From a virus, in the IMG/VR virus record IMGVR_UViG_3300042564_001545, positions 1-41,261 of that record: DNA of 41,261 nt. The stretch is one strand, 5' to 3'. Positions 32,864 to 40,469 of the stretch are shown here, in pieces. The translations under genes were made by a program, and so were the position numbers. The notes under the pieces were generated by a model, which ran no database searches, had not been told where the DNA came from, and was given only the letters and a program-made list of their open reading frames with translations. Each line of letters begins with the position of its first letter. The first letter of the stretch is position 1.

Positions 32864-33577
32864 TCAGAGGACGCCGCGACGGCGACGGGCGGGAGCAGGC
32901 AGCGCGCCGCCTTCCGAAGACTGGATCAGTTCGTCGATGTCAGCTTCAGGATCAGCAGCCAATTCGCCCACAGCTTCCTGCGAGAGCCAGCCGTAAACGT
33001 CCAGCTTGGGCTTGTAGTTTTTCTGGCCCTGAGCCTCAAACTTCTCCTTGCCGCAACGGACCAGAGGCCAGCAGGCACGGCCAGCGCGCAGGCGCTCGGC
33101 CACCTGTGACTGCAAGTCAGCAAAGACGGCGACGCCAGACTTGGAGTTGATCTTCCAGTAGCCTTGGCGGTCGTCGGCTTCGATGGACTTGATGACCATC
33201 GACTTCGCGGGGAACCAGCCTTCGCCCTGCTGGGCGTTGAACGGACCCATCTCGTCATGGGCAGGCGTGGCGATGTGCTGGCCGCTGTAGATGTTGGCCA
33301 TGCGGGTGGCCACAGTCTTGCCGCCCTTCCAGCAGACGAACCCTTCCTCGAAGGAAGCGATGTTCACCAGCCAGATTTCGGTCGGGTCAAGGTCTTCCTT
33401 GTCCTTGCCGAACTCGTAGACGCCCCGCTTACCCGTGAAGTTGAGGTAGACGGAACCATCGGGCGCGCCGCCGATCTGGCCTTGCTGTGCGGACGCAGTC
33501 AGAGCGTCTGCCATAGCAGCAGCGTTGGTGAGAGCGACGCCCTTGCCGAAGGGCGAGTTGACGATGTCGTTAGCCAT
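32864..33577 (-). CDS. Candidate single-stranded DNA-binding protein (DUF2815-like context)
   Basis: 237 aa with AAGGAG at proper spacing. Beta-rich middle (VYLNFTGKRGVYEFGK, TEIWLVNIASFEEGFVCWKGGK, GYWKINSKSGVAVFADLQSQ) and a C-terminal region with acidic stretch (DPEADIDELIQSSEGG) followed by RRRRGVL. It sits between polymerase and Cas4-like exonuclease, where related phages carry the DUF2815 SSB. The basic end after the acidic tail is unlike a classic SSB tip. Function inferred mainly from context. Confidence 0.6.
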   Translation of the reverse strand: MANDIVNSPFGKGVALTNAAAMADALTASAQQGQIGGAPDGSVYLNFTGKRGVYEFGKDKEDLDPTEIWLVNIASFEEGFVCWKGGKTVATRMANIYSGQHIATPAHDEMGPFNAQQGEGWFPAKSMVIKSIEADDRQGYWKINSKSGVAVFADLQSQVAERLRAGRACWPLVRCGKEKFEAQGQKNYKPKLDVYGWLSQEAVGELAADPEADIDELIQSSEGGALPAPARRRRGVL

Positions 33578-33600
33578 AGAGTGTCTCCTTTTGGCGTGTT

Positions 33601-34641
33601 TCAGTTTTCTGTCTTCGCGGAAACTTCCAGTCGGATCGACGGCTTGCCGACCTTGTAGAAGTCATCCGATTTGACGCCCGTCGCAGCCTCGTAGGCTTTA
33701 ACGTCCAGCGTCTTGCGCCCAGCCACTTCCGTGACTTTGACGCTATACGCAGCAGTCTCGAACACCATGCGGTTCTCGGCTACAGCGTATTCCTTGATGG
33801 TCGCGCTCAGGTCATCTGCCCGCGCTTCCAGTGCTTTGATCTGCTCCTTGATAGAGCCATATTCCCTGACTGACTCAGTCACGCCGCGCGGGGCGAAGGC
33901 GGGCATTTCCGGCTTCGTCTCCTTGCGCTTCTCGCCCTGCGCCACTTGGATCGCGCTGCACTCCTCCTTGAATTGGCAGTAGGTGCAGCCGTTGTTGGTC
34001 AGCCCCTCGGCAGGCAGCACGGCGGGGCTGGTAGCGTCGAACAGCAGCCCAGCGCGGATTTCAGCGCGCCGCGCCGTCTCGCCGCCGTCATAGACCACAT
34101 TGAATTGCCGCATCCGCTGGAAGTCAGAGGCGTCAACGTAGAGGACGACAGCCTGCTCCACAGGGATGTTGTGGAAATTCAGCAGCCACATATTTTGCTG
34201 CACTTGCGCCATGTGCTGCGGCTTGGGCGCACTCATGCCTTCCAGATTGGTGCGCGGATCGGCAGACTTAAACTCCAAGAGCGTGTTGACGCCGTCCTTG
34301 ACGAAGACGCCGTCTGGCGTCCCCGACAGGCCAGCCTCGTCACAGAGGAAGGACCGCTGCCGGGTGCCTGCCAGCCTGACAAGCTCCCCAAAGTGCAGCG
34401 AAGACATGATCTGATCGACCACCCACGCCTCGACAGCGTGGCCGCGCTGCGCCATGCCCCAACGGTCGCCCTGCCGCGACTCTGACTTTGCAAACTTCAG
34501 TTCGCGCAAGCAGCGCAGGTTCTCGGATGCCGTCAGCACAGCGTTGCGGTCCAAGCGCCCTTCCTCGTCGTCGTAGAGGGGCCAGTAAGACTTCTGTGCA
34601 GCGACAGAGCCGCTGATGCGGGAAATAAGGTCTAGGGTCAT
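33601..34641 (-). CDS. PD-(D/E)XK exonuclease with predicted 4Fe-4S cluster (Cas4/RecB-like)
   Basis: 346 aa. Nuclease motifs: RGHAVEAWV (His 69), GTPDGVF (Asp 110), LLEFKSA (Glu 123, Lys 125) and QHMAQVQQNMWLL. Cys 44 together with C-x2-C-x5-C at 219, 222 and 228 reproduces the split four-Cys iron-sulfur arrangement of Cas4 and AddB-type nucleases. A C-terminal coiled coil and small domain follow (about 255-346). It likely resects DNA ends for recombination together with the adjacent SSB-like protein. It is coupled to the small upstream gene by TGATATG. Confidence 0.85.
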   Translation of the reverse strand: MTLDLISRISGSVAAQKSYWPLYDDEEGRLDRNAVLTASENLRCLRELKFAKSESRQGDRWGMAQRGHAVEAWVVDQIMSSLHFGELVRLAGTRQRSFLCDEAGLSGTPDGVFVKDGVNTLLEFKSADPRTNLEGMSAPKPQHMAQVQQNMWLLNFHNIPVEQAVVLYVDASDFQRMRQFNVVYDGGETARRAEIRAGLLFDATSPAVLPAEGLTNNGCTYCQFKEECSAIQVAQGEKRKETKPEMPAFAPRGVTESVREYGSIKEQIKALEARADDLSATIKEYAVAENRMVFETAAYSVKVTEVAGRKTLDVKAYEAATGVKSDDFYKVGKPSIRLEVSAKTEN

Positions 34642-34642
34642 A

Positions 34643-34807
34643 TCAAAACTCCGGGTTGCCGTTTTCGTCTAGCACGGTTTTCTGGGATGACACGGGCAGT
34701 GCCTTGGTCAGCCGCACAGCAAAAGAAGAAGCGCTCCGAACACCAAGGATGTTCAGGTCGCGCTCTAGTGAGACAGGCAGGCTGGTAAGGCAGTTGGTCT
34801 GGGTCAT
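34643..34807 (-). CDS. 54-aa hypothetical early protein
   Basis: Begins MTQTNCLTSLPVSLERDLNILG and ends TVLDENGNPEF. The ATG at 34807 lacks a clear Shine-Dalgarno sequence, and the frame stays open upstream. It is coupled to the exonuclease gene. Short segment VSLERDLNILGVRSASSFAVRL could be a small helical fold. No function. Confidence 0.5.
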   Translation of the reverse strand: MTQTNCLTSLPVSLERDLNILGVRSASSFAVRLTKALPVSSQKTVLDENGNPEF

Positions 34808-34869
34808 AGCAGTGTCGCGTGTGTCAGTGTTTTGTGTCTCGGATAGTCTGGCCGGACTCGGCCACAGTG

Positions 34870-35169
34870 TCAAGCGCCAGTTTTGTCGATGATCGTGCGG
34901 CACTCGCCAGCGATGGCACTGTAGGCCGCTGCGTCCACATAGTTGTCGTCCTTCAAGGTGGCGACAGTGCGGGAGATTTTCGCCATGACCATGATCCACG
35001 CCATGTCCTCGGCGTTCAAGTCAACAGACAGGCCGTATTTGCCGCTCAGGTAGGCAGACGCCATACCTGCCATGTGAGTCAGGTTGGTGTGGGGCGCGCC
35101 GTAAGAGGCGTTGCGGTCCCCAGAAGTCAGGCGGGCTGCTTCTTCAAGAAGGGTCTCTCTGTGTGTCAT
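34870..35169 (-). CDS. DUF6378-like protein
   Basis: 99 aa from the ATG at 35169 preceded by GGAGAG. Sequence HRETLLEEAARLTSGDRNASYGAPHTNLTHMA...DMAWIMVMAKISRT...DDNYVDAAAYSAIA matches the DUF6378 pattern found in many phages near nucleotide and replication genes. The helical DRNxxYG and DNYxDxAAY motifs recall MazG-like all-alpha folds, but the metal-binding ExxE pattern is not evident. Function unknown. Confidence 0.8.
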   Translation of the reverse strand: MTHRETLLEEAARLTSGDRNASYGAPHTNLTHMAGMASAYLSGKYGLSVDLNAEDMAWIMVMAKISRTVATLKDDNYVDAAAYSAIAGECRTIIDKTGA

Positions 35170-35190
35170 GCTCTCTCCGTGGGAAGGTGT

Positions 35191-35283
35191 GAGGGGCGCT
35201 GGCGATGATAAGCCGTAGCGCAGTCTGATCTTCGACCAACACAAGTCCACCCGTGACGGTTTTCTAGCTTGTGTGCGCCCCTC
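35191..35283 (-). ncRNA. Possible structured 5' leader of the DUF6378 gene
   Basis: On the minus strand GAGGGGCGC (35283-35275) continues directly into ACACAAG (35274-35268). These pair with CTTGTGT (about 35246-35240) and GCGCCCCTC (35199-35191) respectively, giving a nested two-helix layout. I tested it as a tRNA and it lacks a T-arm. It may be a regulatory leader or a processed RNA; evidence is base pairing only. Confidence 0.3.
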
Positions 35284-35322
35284 GGTGCTATTGATACCGC
35301 GCTCTGCGTCGGTGGCAAGGGG

Positions 35323-35646
35323 CTACTTCGCCGCCATTGCAGCTTTTTTCTGCGCTTCCAGCTTGGCCAGCGCCCGCTTGATCGACGCCTCGCTGCACGA
35401 CCAGACAGGCTTGCTGACTGGCTGCGTTGCCTCGGCGCGCTCTGCTGCCTTCATGGCCAGCGTCTCCAGCCTCTGCGCTGTGGGCGTCCATGACTGCCCA
35501 AGAGGCAGGAAAATCCCGAAGCGCTCTGCCGCTGCCTCAATCGACTTGCGGTGCATCCCGTAGTGGCGCGCAGTCATCGCTGCGTTCCAGCCGCGCTCCT
35601 CTGCGGCTTCGATCATGTCTCTAGTAATTCTCTTTCCGCCAGCCAC
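35323..35646 (-). CDS. Small helix-turn-helix protein
   Basis: 107 aa with a GTG start preceded by AGGAGAG. N-terminal RITRDMIEAAEERGWNAAMTARHYGMHRKSIEAAAERFG reads as a resolvase/transposase-type HTH. The remainder is Lys/Ala-rich and helical, ending KKAAMAAK. Likely a DNA-binding regulator of the early operon. Confidence 0.65.
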   Translation of the reverse strand: MAGGKRITRDMIEAAEERGWNAAMTARHYGMHRKSIEAAAERFGIFLPLGQSWTPTAQRLETLAMKAAERAEATQPVSKPVWSCSEASIKRALAKLEAQKKAAMAAK

Positions 35647-35806
35647 TTGCTCTCTCCTTGATGGCTTCGATTTCAGGCAAGTTCTGCCTTGCCATGTATT
35701 CTATCAGTTCCAGTTGCTCTTGCGTAACCCACCAACCCGGCAGCTTGACATAGCCTGCGGCGCGCAGGGCGCGGGCCGCTGGGCTATCGCTTGCCGCTCT
35801 AGTCAT
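35621..35806 (-). CDS. 61-aa hypothetical protein
   Basis: MTRAASDSPAARALRAAGYVKLPGWWVTQEQLELIEYMARQN, then KERASGWRKENY. The AAGYVKLPGWWVTQEQLELI segment resembles a short recognition module seen in small phage proteins, with no known function. It overlaps the following gene by 26 bases and the preceding by 8. Confidence 0.6.
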   Translation of the reverse strand: MTRAASDSPAARALRAAGYVKLPGWWVTQEQLELIEYMARQNLPEIEAIKERASGWRKENY

Positions 35807-35972
35807 GGTCTCGGATAATATCGTCTGCGACAAGATGCAGAACCCCAATGACAGCGGCAAGGGTGATGCGCCCGTCATACTCATAGATCAGGGCCTTGAT
35901 GCGGTCGGCCAGTTCCCCGGTCACATCCTCGGCCCGCTTGCCGTCGCCCTTCAAAACGCGGATGTCAGTCAT
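35799..35972 (-). CDS. 57-aa hypothetical protein
   Basis: From the ATG at 35972 with AGGAGAG directly upstream. MTDIRVLKGDGKRAEDVTGELADRIKALIYEYDGRITLAAVIGVLHLVADDIIRDHD is a small alpha-helical, acidic protein (given here whole only by its ends: MTDIRVLKG and IIRDHD). No family recognised; overlaps both neighbours. Confidence 0.6.
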   Translation of the reverse strand: MTDIRVLKGDGKRAEDVTGELADRIKALIYEYDGRITLAAVIGVLHLVADDIIRDHD

Positions 35973-36336
35973 GGCTCTCTCCTTTGATCTCTGCGAGGGT
36001 GGCGCGGGCGATGTCGCAAAGGCCTCCACATCGCGCTGTGGTCCACTCCCTATCTGCCGCGCCTGCGATCTTCTCCAGTCCCTCCACCGCCTTCGCCAGC
36101 TTGGCTTCAAGGTCACGCACTGCCTGCGTCCCAATCCTGCCCATCTCGTCATAGGCGTCACGGTATTTCTCGCAGGTGGCCAGCTTGGCCGTCAGGGCTT
36201 CGATGCGGTCGGCGCGGACATATTCGATGCAAGGCTTATCGTTCAGCGTCTTGCCCTCGTTGTCGTCCCAATCACCTTCGCGCCAATCCCCTTCGCGCCA
36301 AGCCGCCACCCAAATCCGTTCTGGTGCGTCAGTCAT
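35965..36336 (-). CDS. Hypothetical early protein with coiled coil
   Basis: 123 aa. Starts MTDAPERIWVAAW, a common beginning of small phage proteins (Lar/Eaa-type). A duplicated WREGD unit follows, encoded by a short tandem DNA repeat near 36280-36300, then a coiled coil (DRIEALTAKLATCEKYRD, LEAKLAKAVEGLEKIAG). The phrase ADRIEALTAKLA recurs in the protein encoded at 40078-40302, so the two share a segment. Confidence 0.6.
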   Translation of the reverse strand: MTDAPERIWVAAWREGDWREGDWDDNEGKTLNDKPCIEYVRADRIEALTAKLATCEKYRDAYDEMGRIGTQAVRDLEAKLAKAVEGLEKIAGAADREWTTARCGGLCDIARATLAEIKGESHD

Positions 36337-36511
36337 CGTCCCCCTCCATCATCTGCTTCATCAACGCTGGCACCTTGCGCCACTTGTAGAGGCTGGCTGG
36401 CGACACGCTGTAAAGAGCCGCAGCTTTCTTTACTCCGAAGCGCGCGGCAGAGCGCAGGGCCTCGACGCGGAGTTGGTCGGTCAGGCCATAGTCTGGGTGC
36501 AGCCCGGTCAT
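36329..36511 (-). CDS. Small HTH protein (paralogue of 40299-40469)
   Basis: 60 aa from the ATG at 36511 with GGGGAG upstream. HPDYGLTDQLRVEALRSAARFGVKKAAALYSVSPASLYKWRK is a helix-turn-helix of the transposase/Mor type. The protein at 40299-40469 has the same HPxYGLTDxxR and VYKWR framework, so these are paralogues. Candidate binder of the operator-like repeats. Confidence 0.65.
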   Translation of the reverse strand: MTGLHPDYGLTDQLRVEALRSAARFGVKKAAALYSVSPASLYKWRKVPALMKQMMEGDDD

Positions 36512-36678
36512 TTCACGCAACTCCCCTGCACCCACTGCTTGTCGGCGGCGATGCACTGTTCGTAGCGCACCTGACTTTTCTCCGTCTCATCGAAGATCAC
36601 CTGACCCAGCCCGTAGATAAAGAACGCAAGGCAGGCGATGCCCGCCAGCGGCACGATGTTGTCCCAGAAGTCAGTCAT
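36508..36678 (-). CDS. Small membrane protein
   Basis: 56 aa starting MTDFWDNIVPLAG. One transmembrane segment (LAGIACLAFFIYGLGQVIF), then a charged tail with two Cys (YEQCIAADKQWVQGSCVK). Coupled by ATGA to the preceding membrane gene. Unknown role, perhaps superinfection exclusion. Confidence 0.6.
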   Translation of the reverse strand: MTDFWDNIVPLAGIACLAFFIYGLGQVIFDETEKSQVRYEQCIAADKQWVQGSCVK

Positions 36679-36854
36679 TTCCGACCCCATGTTTCCATTC
36701 CCACCACGACGAGGGCCATAACGACCAGTATGGTCACCGCCACCCCAAGGTTCCACGCAGTAAACGCGCCGGGGGTTAAAACCCCAACAGCAACGCTGAT
36801 GCCAAGGGCCTCGAACCGAGAGGCCGTCTTTGTAAGGACGTAGTCTCTGATCAT
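36675..36854 (-). CDS. Small membrane protein, two transmembrane segments
   Basis: 59 aa from the ATG at 36854 with AGGGGG upstream. Hydrophobic stretches ALGISVAVGVLTPGAF and LGVAVTILVVMALVVVGM. Overlaps both neighbours by 4 bases. The pair of small membrane genes could form one complex. Confidence 0.6.
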   Translation of the reverse strand: MIRDYVLTKTASRFEALGISVAVGVLTPGAFTAWNLGVAVTILVVMALVVVGMETWGRK

Positions 36855-37066
36855 CTGCGCCCCCTGTTCCAAGCCAGACGCGAAATCTTGTTCGCCAAGT
36901 CATCCAGTTCCGCCACGCTGATGCCGGGATTGTCGAGCAGGGCGGTGTAGATCGCCCCAGTCAGGCGGCGAGGCGGCAGGATTGCCGACCCCTGAATGAT
37001 TGCGGCCACTGCCTCTGACTGCACGTCGCGCACAGGCATAGTCTTGTGTTGGTCTCTCCAAAACAT
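36851..37066 (-). CDS. 71-aa hypothetical protein
   Basis: From the ATG at 37066 with GAGGAG upstream. MFWRDQHKTMPVRDVQSEAVAAIIQGSAILPPRRLTGAI in pieces, then PGISVAELDDLANKISRLAWNRGRR. Helical; the second half resembles a winged-helix fragment. Lies just after the SNF2 helicase. Confidence 0.6.
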   Translation of the reverse strand: MFWRDQHKTMPVRDVQSEAVAAIIQGSAILPPRRLTGAIYTALLDNPGISVAELDDLANKISRLAWNRGRR

Positions 37067-37076
37067 CGTTCTCTCC

Positions 37077-38366
37077 TCAGTCGATGATCTTAGTTGCTGA
37101 CTTGTCTTTGCGCGCCACGACCATACCGACAGCCTCGTCAATCGGGTGGTCAGCCTCGCAGATGTCCACATGGACGTGGGTCTTTTGCCCAAGCCGCCAC
37201 AGGCGGCGCAGGGCTTGCTCTTGTGCCGCAGGCGACCAATCGCGCTCGGCAAAGACAGCGTAGTGACTGCCTTCTTGCAGGTTGATGGCGACGCCCATAG
37301 AGGCGATTTGGCCCAGCAGCACGTCACTGTCTTTCTCATTGAACGCTTTTTCGCAGCGCTCTTTCTCAGCCGAAGACGTGGCCCCGTCGATCTTGTCCAC
37401 GATCAAGTCTTCTGCCTTCAAGCGCGCCTCTAGCGCAGCGCCCACGTCCTTGTGCCAATACAGCACTAGGATCGGGCAAGACAGTTGCAGCCAAGTCTCG
37501 TAGACATACTCGGCCACTGACTCTGCCTTCGCAGTGCCAAGAAGCCGCCGCGCTTTCGCCATAATTGGGTCAGTCTCTCCAGCGTAGACAGCTTCGCCAG
37601 TGGCTTCCCGCAGTTCGTCCGTGTTCTCGAAATCGACGCTCACAGTCCGCACAGTCAGGGGCGGCATGTGGTCGGCAACGTCGTAGAGGTTCCGACGCAC
37701 AGCAATCTCGTTGCCGTAGATCAGTTCGCGCAGCCCTGCCTCGTCCCGGTTGCCTATGACTGTCCATGTCGCAGGCTGGCGCGGATGGAAGCGCCGTAGT
37801 TGCGTCACGCAAAAGCGCTGCCGGAACGCCTCAATCGACGTGATACCAGCCGCAGCCAAGTCATCGCGGAACAGCGCCCGCAAGACAGGGTAGAGGTCAT
37901 CAGCGTAGCGCCGGATCGGAGTGCCAGTCAGAAACCAAACATAGCCGACATCAGCCGCCATGCAGTCTTTCATGTTGCAGTTCGTGCCGAAGATCGCCGC
38001 AGTCCGCGCAGAGTTCAGCGTCTTGAGCGCGTCTGCTTCGTCCAGCACCAGCACGTCAGGAGCCAAGTCAAACTTGCCCGCCAAGCTGTAGGACAGCACA
38101 TAGGCGTCCGCCTCTTGGTCGATCTTGTCTTTGCCTGTCTTGATGCGCTGCACCTTCTTATCACAGTGGCCTTCGATGTTCTTCTGCCACATGCGCAGGG
38201 CAATCGGCGGCGCGACCACCACCAGCTTGCCGCCGACCTGCTTCCACGCTTCCAGCGCGGTCAGCGTCTTGCCTGTCCCCGGCTCAGAGAACAGACAAGC
38301 CCGCTTCTTGCGCACCAGAAACGCAGCGTCGGCGACCTGCGTCGGCAGGGGCGTCAGTTTTTCCAT
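37077..38366 (-). CDS. SNF2-family helicase/ATPase
   Basis: 429 aa. Motif I SEPGTGKTLTA (about 27-37), motif II VLDEADAL (109-114), motif III FLTGTPIRR near 147, and motif VI QALRRLWRLGQK near 387. This is the compact phage SNF2 helicase that accompanies family A polymerase and Cas4-like exonuclease modules. Probably remodels DNA or recombination intermediates. Overlaps the previous gene by 13 bases. Confidence 0.92.
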   Translation of the reverse strand: MEKLTPLPTQVADAAFLVRKKRACLFSEPGTGKTLTALEAWKQVGGKLVVVAPPIALRMWQKNIEGHCDKKVQRIKTGKDKIDQEADAYVLSYSLAGKFDLAPDVLVLDEADALKTLNSARTAAIFGTNCNMKDCMAADVGYVWFLTGTPIRRYADDLYPVLRALFRDDLAAAGITSIEAFRQRFCVTQLRRFHPRQPATWTVIGNRDEAGLRELIYGNEIAVRRNLYDVADHMPPLTVRTVSVDFENTDELREATGEAVYAGETDPIMAKARRLLGTAKAESVAEYVYETWLQLSCPILVLYWHKDVGAALEARLKAEDLIVDKIDGATSSAEKERCEKAFNEKDSDVLLGQIASMGVAINLQEGSHYAVFAERDWSPAAQEQALRRLWRLGQKTHVHVDICEADHPIDEAVGMVVARKDKSATKIID

Positions 38367-38752
38367 GTCTTGACTACCTTCTTCAGCAGCGCCTCAGTGG
38401 CTTCTTCAGCCGCAGCCGTGTCCTTCTTGGCCTTCTCGACGTTCTTCACCGCCAGCTTCAGCCCTTCGCCCATAGCAACGCGCATATCGGCCTCCAGCGC
38501 AGCGATAGCGCCAGCCACCACCATGTCGCCCTTGCCAGCGGCCAGATACATGCCAGCAGTCAGATAAGCCGTGTAAGCGGCGATCCCAGAAGTTACCTTC
38601 GCGCCCAGCAGCAGCAGCAGATCGGCATCGTCCATGCCCGCCGCCGTGGCTTGGTCGTCCAAGTCATGCAGTTGCTCGCGCAAGTCATTGAACAGCGCCT
38701 CGGATGCGACGGCAATAAACTCCTCTTTGGAGCGCACGATTTTCATGGTCAT
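38354..38752 (-). CDS. Helical hypothetical protein
   Basis: 132 aa from the ATG at 38752 (GAAGG upstream; an alternative ATG is two codons later). Mostly helical: EEFIAVASEALFNDLREQLHDL, a mildly hydrophobic middle (VTSGIAAYTAYLTAGMYLAAGKGDMVVAGAIAALE in parts), and a Lys-rich end. No motif recognised. Precedes the helicase with a short overlap. Confidence 0.6.
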   Translation of the reverse strand: MTMKIVRSKEEFIAVASEALFNDLREQLHDLDDQATAAGMDDADLLLLLGAKVTSGIAAYTAYLTAGMYLAAGKGDMVVAGAIAALEADMRVAMGEGLKLAVKNVEKAKKDTAAAEEATEALLKKVVKTWKN

Positions 38753-38769
38753 AGCAGAACCTTCTTTCT

Positions 38770-39243
38770 TCAGGTTGGGACGCCGCAGGCAGCGACGTAT
38801 TGGGTCAAGTCGTCTTTCGCAGAGCGGAAGGCCAGTGCCGCAACAGCCGCCAAAGCGCTGTGCCGGGTGGTCTCGGCCTCGTCGTCCCGCATCATCGCCG
38901 CGTGTTTGGACTGCACGGCAAGGACCATGTTCGACCATGCTTGCTGCATTGTCAAACACTTTCTGTCAAAAAGTATATGCTGACTCTTGTCCAGTTCTTG
39001 CCTCCAAGTCACGATCTGCTCAGGCTTGATGCCCGTTGCCAAGCGCCCAGACGCAAGCTCTTTCAGCCTCTTGTCGGACGGATCGGCGGTGGTGGCGATC
39101 TTGGTTAGATACTTTTGCCGCAGCGAGTCAGCGTAGGCAGCGACTTCGTGTTCTGACTCCGAAGGCACGATGACTCGGACTTGCTTTAGCCCTAGATCGT
39201 CGATCTTCTTGAGGTATTTGACCATCTTGTCAGGGGTTCTCAT
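38770..39243 (-). CDS. Hypothetical protein
   Basis: 157 aa from the ATG at 39243 with AAGGA upstream. The N-terminal MVKYLKKIDDLGLKQVRVIVPSESEHEVAAYADSLRQKY recalls short ribbon-helix-helix or MazE-like antitoxin proteins, but the resemblance is weak. A helical C-terminus contains KHAAMMRDDEAETTRHSALAAVAALAF in parts. Function unknown. Confidence 0.55.
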   Translation of the reverse strand: MRTPDKMVKYLKKIDDLGLKQVRVIVPSESEHEVAAYADSLRQKYLTKIATTADPSDKRLKELASGRLATGIKPEQIVTWRQELDKSQHILFDRKCLTMQQAWSNMVLAVQSKHAAMMRDDEAETTRHSALAAVAALAFRSAKDDLTQYVAACGVPT

Positions 39244-39803
39244 TTGGCGTCCTTTTCTTTCAGCCATTGCATCAGTTCCTCATGTGTCACCAAGCGGAAC
39301 GCGATCCTATACATCCCGCTCTTGTGGTGCAGCCGCAGCGGCTTGCCAGCATAGTCGCGGTTAAACTCGTCCAAAATCAGTTGGTCTGTGCGCGGGTGCG
39401 TCTTGCGGGTTCGCCGCGCCCAAACAGGGTGGCCGTCTTTCAGTTCGACGGCAGTCACAATCGACTTTCTGGCTCTTGTGCGATTGTAGTCCTTCACCTG
39501 TTTATCAACGGCAATGCGCTGGGGCGGGTAGTCAACGCCCAAGGCAGCGCAGATTTCTTTGAGACTGGCTTTGCGCTTGTGCGCTTGGCACATGAAATCA
39601 CCCCGCGCTGCATCGTATTGCCAGCGCGGGGTGCCGCCTGCTCTTGTCCTGTTCCACTCGTCAGCCGCGTTATATGGGTCATAAGCGCGGGCAAAGCTGG
39701 CGGCGTAAAACTCTGGGGTGCGAGGCAACCAGACGATTTTGCTGTCAGCATAAGTCAGGATTTCGCGCAGCTTGTTCGCCACGTCTTGCCTGTATTCAGT
39801 CAT
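39240..39803 (-). CDS. Hypothetical early protein
   Basis: 187 aa from the ATG at 39803, overlapping the upstream stop (ATGA); a TTG seven codons earlier is possible. Contains WLPRTPEFYAASFARAYDP, an HKRKASLKEICAALGVDYPPQ segment that looks like a helix-turn-helix, and a basic C-terminal half. It may bind nucleic acid; no family recognised. Confidence 0.6.
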   Translation of the reverse strand: MTEYRQDVANKLREILTYADSKIVWLPRTPEFYAASFARAYDPYNAADEWNRTRAGGTPRWQYDAARGDFMCQAHKRKASLKEICAALGVDYPPQRIAVDKQVKDYNRTRARKSIVTAVELKDGHPVWARRTRKTHPRTDQLILDEFNRDYAGKPLRLHHKSGMYRIAFRLVTHEELMQWLKEKDAK

Positions 39804-40081
39804 TCTCCTGCGCGCTCCTGCCAATAATCCAAGTCAGAACGCAACTCGGCCACAGTGGTTTCCAAATCGTTGCGCTCGTCTTTGAGGCACTCAACTTCTT
39901 CTTCCAGCCTCTTAATGTCCTCTTGCGCGTCGTCGCTGGTCGCGCCGATAGCAGCGTCAGCCGCGCGCAGGAAGGCCACCAAGTCAGGATCAGCCGCGTA
40001 GTGGGTCAGCATGTCGTCAATCAGGGCGCGGCGCTGGCCGTGGTCGTGCAGTTCGTGCAGGCGATATTGCAGGGCGATCAT
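39800..40081 (-). CDS. Coiled-coil hypothetical protein
   Basis: 93 aa from the ATG at 40081 preceded by GGAAAG. An N-terminal helical part (YRLHELHDHGQRRALIDDMLTHYA) is followed by a strong coiled coil (DIKRLEEEVECLKDERNDLETTVAELRSDLDYW). Its 5' leader is a near copy of the leader at 40303-40330. Confidence 0.6.
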   Translation of the reverse strand: MIALQYRLHELHDHGQRRALIDDMLTHYAADPDLVAFLRAADAAIGATSDDAQEDIKRLEEEVECLKDERNDLETTVAELRSDLDYWQERAGE

Positions 40082-40302
40082 GTCTTGCTTTCCTCTTGCT
40101 TCAGGTCTGAGATGGTGGCGCGCCATTCCTTAACCACGCCGGGGATGTAGTAATTTCCCTCAATCGACTTCGCCATTTTGTTGCCGATCCCCAGCGCCTT
40201 CGCCAGCTTGGCCGTCAGAGCTTCGATGCGGTCGGCGGCGGCAACGTCATCGTCCCACGTTGCACCCTCCCGCAGCCGTGCAATCAGTTCTGCGTCAGTC
40301 AT
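40078..40302 (-). CDS. Small hypothetical protein
   Basis: 74 aa from the ATG at 40302. MTDAELIARLREGATW, then ADRIEALTAKLAKALG (shared with the protein at 35965-36336), and GVVKEWRATISDLKQEESKT. The last nine residues repeat those of the upstream gene (DLKQEGSKT), showing a duplicated gene junction. Confidence 0.6.
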   Translation of the reverse strand: MTDAELIARLREGATWDDDVAAADRIEALTAKLAKALGIGNKMAKSIEGNYYIPGVVKEWRATISDLKQEESKT

Positions 40303-40469
40303 GTTTTGCTTCCCTCTTGCTTCAGGTCTGCGCGCCACTTGTAAACAGTGCAGGCCGCGACGTTGTGAAGGGTCGCCGCAGTGGCGACCCCGTGGATTTC
40401 AGCGTCACGCAGAACGGCGGCGCGCATGTCATCAGTCAGCCCGTAGGCAGGGTGATATGGGAAGGTCAC
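40299..40469 (-). CDS. Small HTH protein (paralogue of 36329-36511)
   Basis: 56 aa, GTG start at 40469 with GGGGAA upstream and a GTGA overlap. HPAYGLTDDMRAAVLRDAEIHGVATAATLHNVAACTVYKWR is a helix-turn-helix closely related to the 36329-36511 protein. Ends DLKQEGSKT, shared with the next gene. Candidate transcription regulator. Confidence 0.65.
   Translation of the reverse strand: MTFPYHPAYGLTDDMRAAVLRDAEIHGVATAATLHNVAACTVYKWRADLKQEGSKT

Noticed and set aside
35191-35283. tRNA gene
   Set aside because: The terminal pairing looks like an acceptor stem but there is no T-arm (GTTC), no plausible anticodon arm and no D-arm.
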